Origin: Strigamia acuminata
Taxonomy: Eukaryota; Arthropoda; Chilopoda; Geophilomorpha; Linotaeniidae
Direction: 5' to 3'
Assembly: GCA_949358305.1 (NCBI GenBank)
Contig: OX442324.1
Coordinates: 3,664,001 to 3,728,000, forward strand
Length of the DNA: 64,000 bases
Numbering within the stretch: position 1 is the first letter of the stretch; every line of letters begins with the position of its first letter. The translations under genes were made by a program, and so were the position numbers. The notes below the pieces were generated by a model that was not told the DNA's origin, did no database searches, and saw nothing but the letters and a program-made list of their open reading frames with translations. This document shows, piece by piece, positions 62,036 to 64,000 of the stretch.

Positions 62036-62555
62036 TTAAGTTATTTACCTTCTAAATCTGTCCATTCATTGTGGCATGAGCATCTTGTTTAATGTACCGT
62101 TTCAAATGAAGATTTAACACTCACAACGTTTCAAAAGATGTGAGCCATAGTACGAAGAGAAAAACAGCAAATTTACATGGAACAACTCAACCGGAAATTA
62201 ACTAACTCGACAATTTACCGGAAGCTATCGCATTTCTACAAGTAGAAACGTATTAAATCATAAGCTTTTGAGAATATCTCTAATAGAAATCGGGGGATAT
62301 GTTGTTAGTAATAAAAGAAAGGACAAAAGAAGAAAAAGGAAAATGAAATGGAAATGAATTTTGTAAAACATATTCGAAACTAATATCCATTTCTCTTTTC
62401 TAGTTTCCCACATCCGGTTCGCCACATGCTGATGATTATGAAATAAGATTTTGTGGTATTTTTGGAGTACAAGCGGACCTTTATTTGAAATAATAGAAAA
62501 GGAAATCGATTACGCTGCTGCGCATTCAACTTCATTAACTAAAATAATAAATTTC

Positions 62556-62735
62556 ATGTGTAAATTTATCGAGTAAAATCGCTTTTACGACAAATTTCTT
62601 GTGCAAATATCGATTAAAATCCGTTAAAATTGTTTCTACAACAAAAATGTTGTGTAAATATCGATCAAAATCGTTTTTACACCAAATTTATTGTGTAAAT
62701 ATCGATTAAAATCCATTAAAAATCGCTTAATCCAG
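62556..62735. repeat. Degenerate tandem repeat with ATCGATTAAAATC core
   Basis: About three to four imperfect copies of a unit with GTGTAAATATCGATTAAAAT and CGTTTTTACACCAAATTTAT. Inside the units, TTTACAC and GTGTAAA pair as short palindromes. No coding frame. Confidence 0.65.
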
Positions 62736-64000
62736 ACACGAAAACGAGGTTATCAACTTAAAACATTTAAAGCAGATTTCTCCTAACCAATTTGACACTC
62801 CCAGTGTCCAAAAATAGATTTAAAACAAATATTCTCACAGCACTATCGAATATCAACTGAAAATCAATAGCATAGACAATACCCAAAATATTCATTAATA
62901 GCAACATGTCGGCTAGACAACATTGCCATTCAAAAATGTATACAAATCAATCGTGACGTTGACGACCAACATTCGAGTCCATCGACTGAACTGATTCAAG
63001 GGATGAGACCTAAAACCAATAAACTCGACAGTCGGACATGGCACAATGTGACTGCAATATCCCAAAACAAATATTTATCTTCCGCCCCCATGCACTTTTC
63101 CCACCGCCATTCTTTGCCCCAACACCCCCCGACTATTCGACACCCCCTAAACAATAGCCATGTCCACACACCCCTTCAGCAACTCGCTCATAATAAACCA
63201 AATCCTGCACTTTTTGTTTATTCAGTTGCCTCTAGAGGCATTCCTCTCGACAACAGCAAATTTTAGAGACCCCCACTTCGTCCAGTGTATACAGAAATCA
63301 GTGACAAACACTGGACCCCAATTTACCCAAGTGTTGTTCAGCTCACACATCTCACTACACATTTTCCTATATTAAATCTTCGTGTCCCTGGTGATGGAGT
63401 TTGCAAACTGCAATTACTTAACGACGTTTTAACCTTTGCTTTTTTTTCTTTTCTCTTTTTTCGTCAACGTATGTGCGAAATAGAAAATTAATTCAATCAA
63501 GCAGAATTTCTTTTTTCAATTACTTTTTTCGATGCGAATTTAATTAAATTAATGAGTACAACTTAATTTCTTTTTTTTTTATTTTTAATTTCATTAAATT
63601 TTTAATTTTTAATTTTTTTTTTTAAAAATTAAAAATGGTTTTTATTTAATTTTATTTATTTTTTTTGTTTTCTTTGATTTCAATTGCACGTAGACAAAAA
63701 AAAAGAATGAAAAATGATGTTCAAGTGTTCCATCTAATTACAAATTGAAATATCATCCTCGCCATTTTCTTAACCATGTTTCTTCTCTTTCAAACAAAGC
63801 AACTCATTTTATTGATCAATTCTCGAGGAGCAAACAAAATTAAACTCTCCCAATTCCATTTCACTTTGAAATGCTTTCTATTTTTTTTCCTCCCACGTAA
63901 TACTCTTGACAAAATAGGTGCACTCAAGTTCAAGTCATAAAAGGTTAATTTCGATTCCTATTGTTTTTCTGAATATATTACACAATACGCATGTGCAAAT

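Noticed and set aside
1-64000. tRNA genes
   Set aside because: Scanning for box B-like GTTCGANNCC with a matching box A gave no cloverleaf I could support by eye.

Overview
The window is AT-rich, intron-bearing animal nuclear DNA. It is full of A and T homopolymers, microsatellites and short terminal-inverted-repeat (TIR) transposons, and shows no operons, Shine-Dalgarno sites or dense ORFs. An 18S rRNA-like fragment near 53.8 kb reads, from memory, more like ecdysozoan or arthropod 18S than vertebrate 18S. An arthropod, perhaps a crustacean, would fit, but the species is not established.

One protein gene is well supported. Seven minus-strand exons between 15433 and 2658 splice in frame into 464 residues: two SUEL/rhamnose-binding-lectin (Gal_lectin) domains, an acidic linker, one transmembrane segment and a basic cytoplasmic tail. 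This is the architecture of the EVA-1/EVA1C family of axon-guidance receptors. All junctions have GT..AG ends and matching phases. The signal-peptide exon lies upstream of 15433 and was not securely found. The left edge (1-673) may hold the last exons of an unrecognised plus-strand gene, tail to tail with the eva-1 gene.

The 48 kb to the right of 15433 holds no other gene I can support. Most track-length ORFs there are translations of homopolymers or repeats. It could be the long first intron of the eva-1 gene: 13 of the 14 A/T homopolymer runs of at least 18 bases that I counted are A on the plus strand, meaning T in the sense of that gene, and this holds out to 60.5 kb.

The non-coding space carries several defined repeats: two hAT-type elements with perfect 8-bp target duplications (35654-35931 and 54858-55364, the second with a Tc1/mariner-like element nested in it); a TIR family at 13998-14413 and 45359-45745; pogo-like relics at 6652-6812 and about 16872-17055; a 42-bp-arm hairpin at 43.1-43.3 kb; a MITE at 45.1-45.3 kb; an AT-rich family with 'CCCACATGGTT' ends; a 31-bp minisatellite at 48.17-48.63 kb; and a 26-bp array at 30.2 kb.

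The most unusual object is a composite at about 53.3-54.05 kb. A 5S rRNA-like unit on plus and an 18S rRNA-like fragment on minus lie between 54-bp inverted arms. Other signals are several RFX X-box-like palindromes, a dense ACGT cluster at 59.9-60.1 kb and a CpG-rich island at 61.0 kb.
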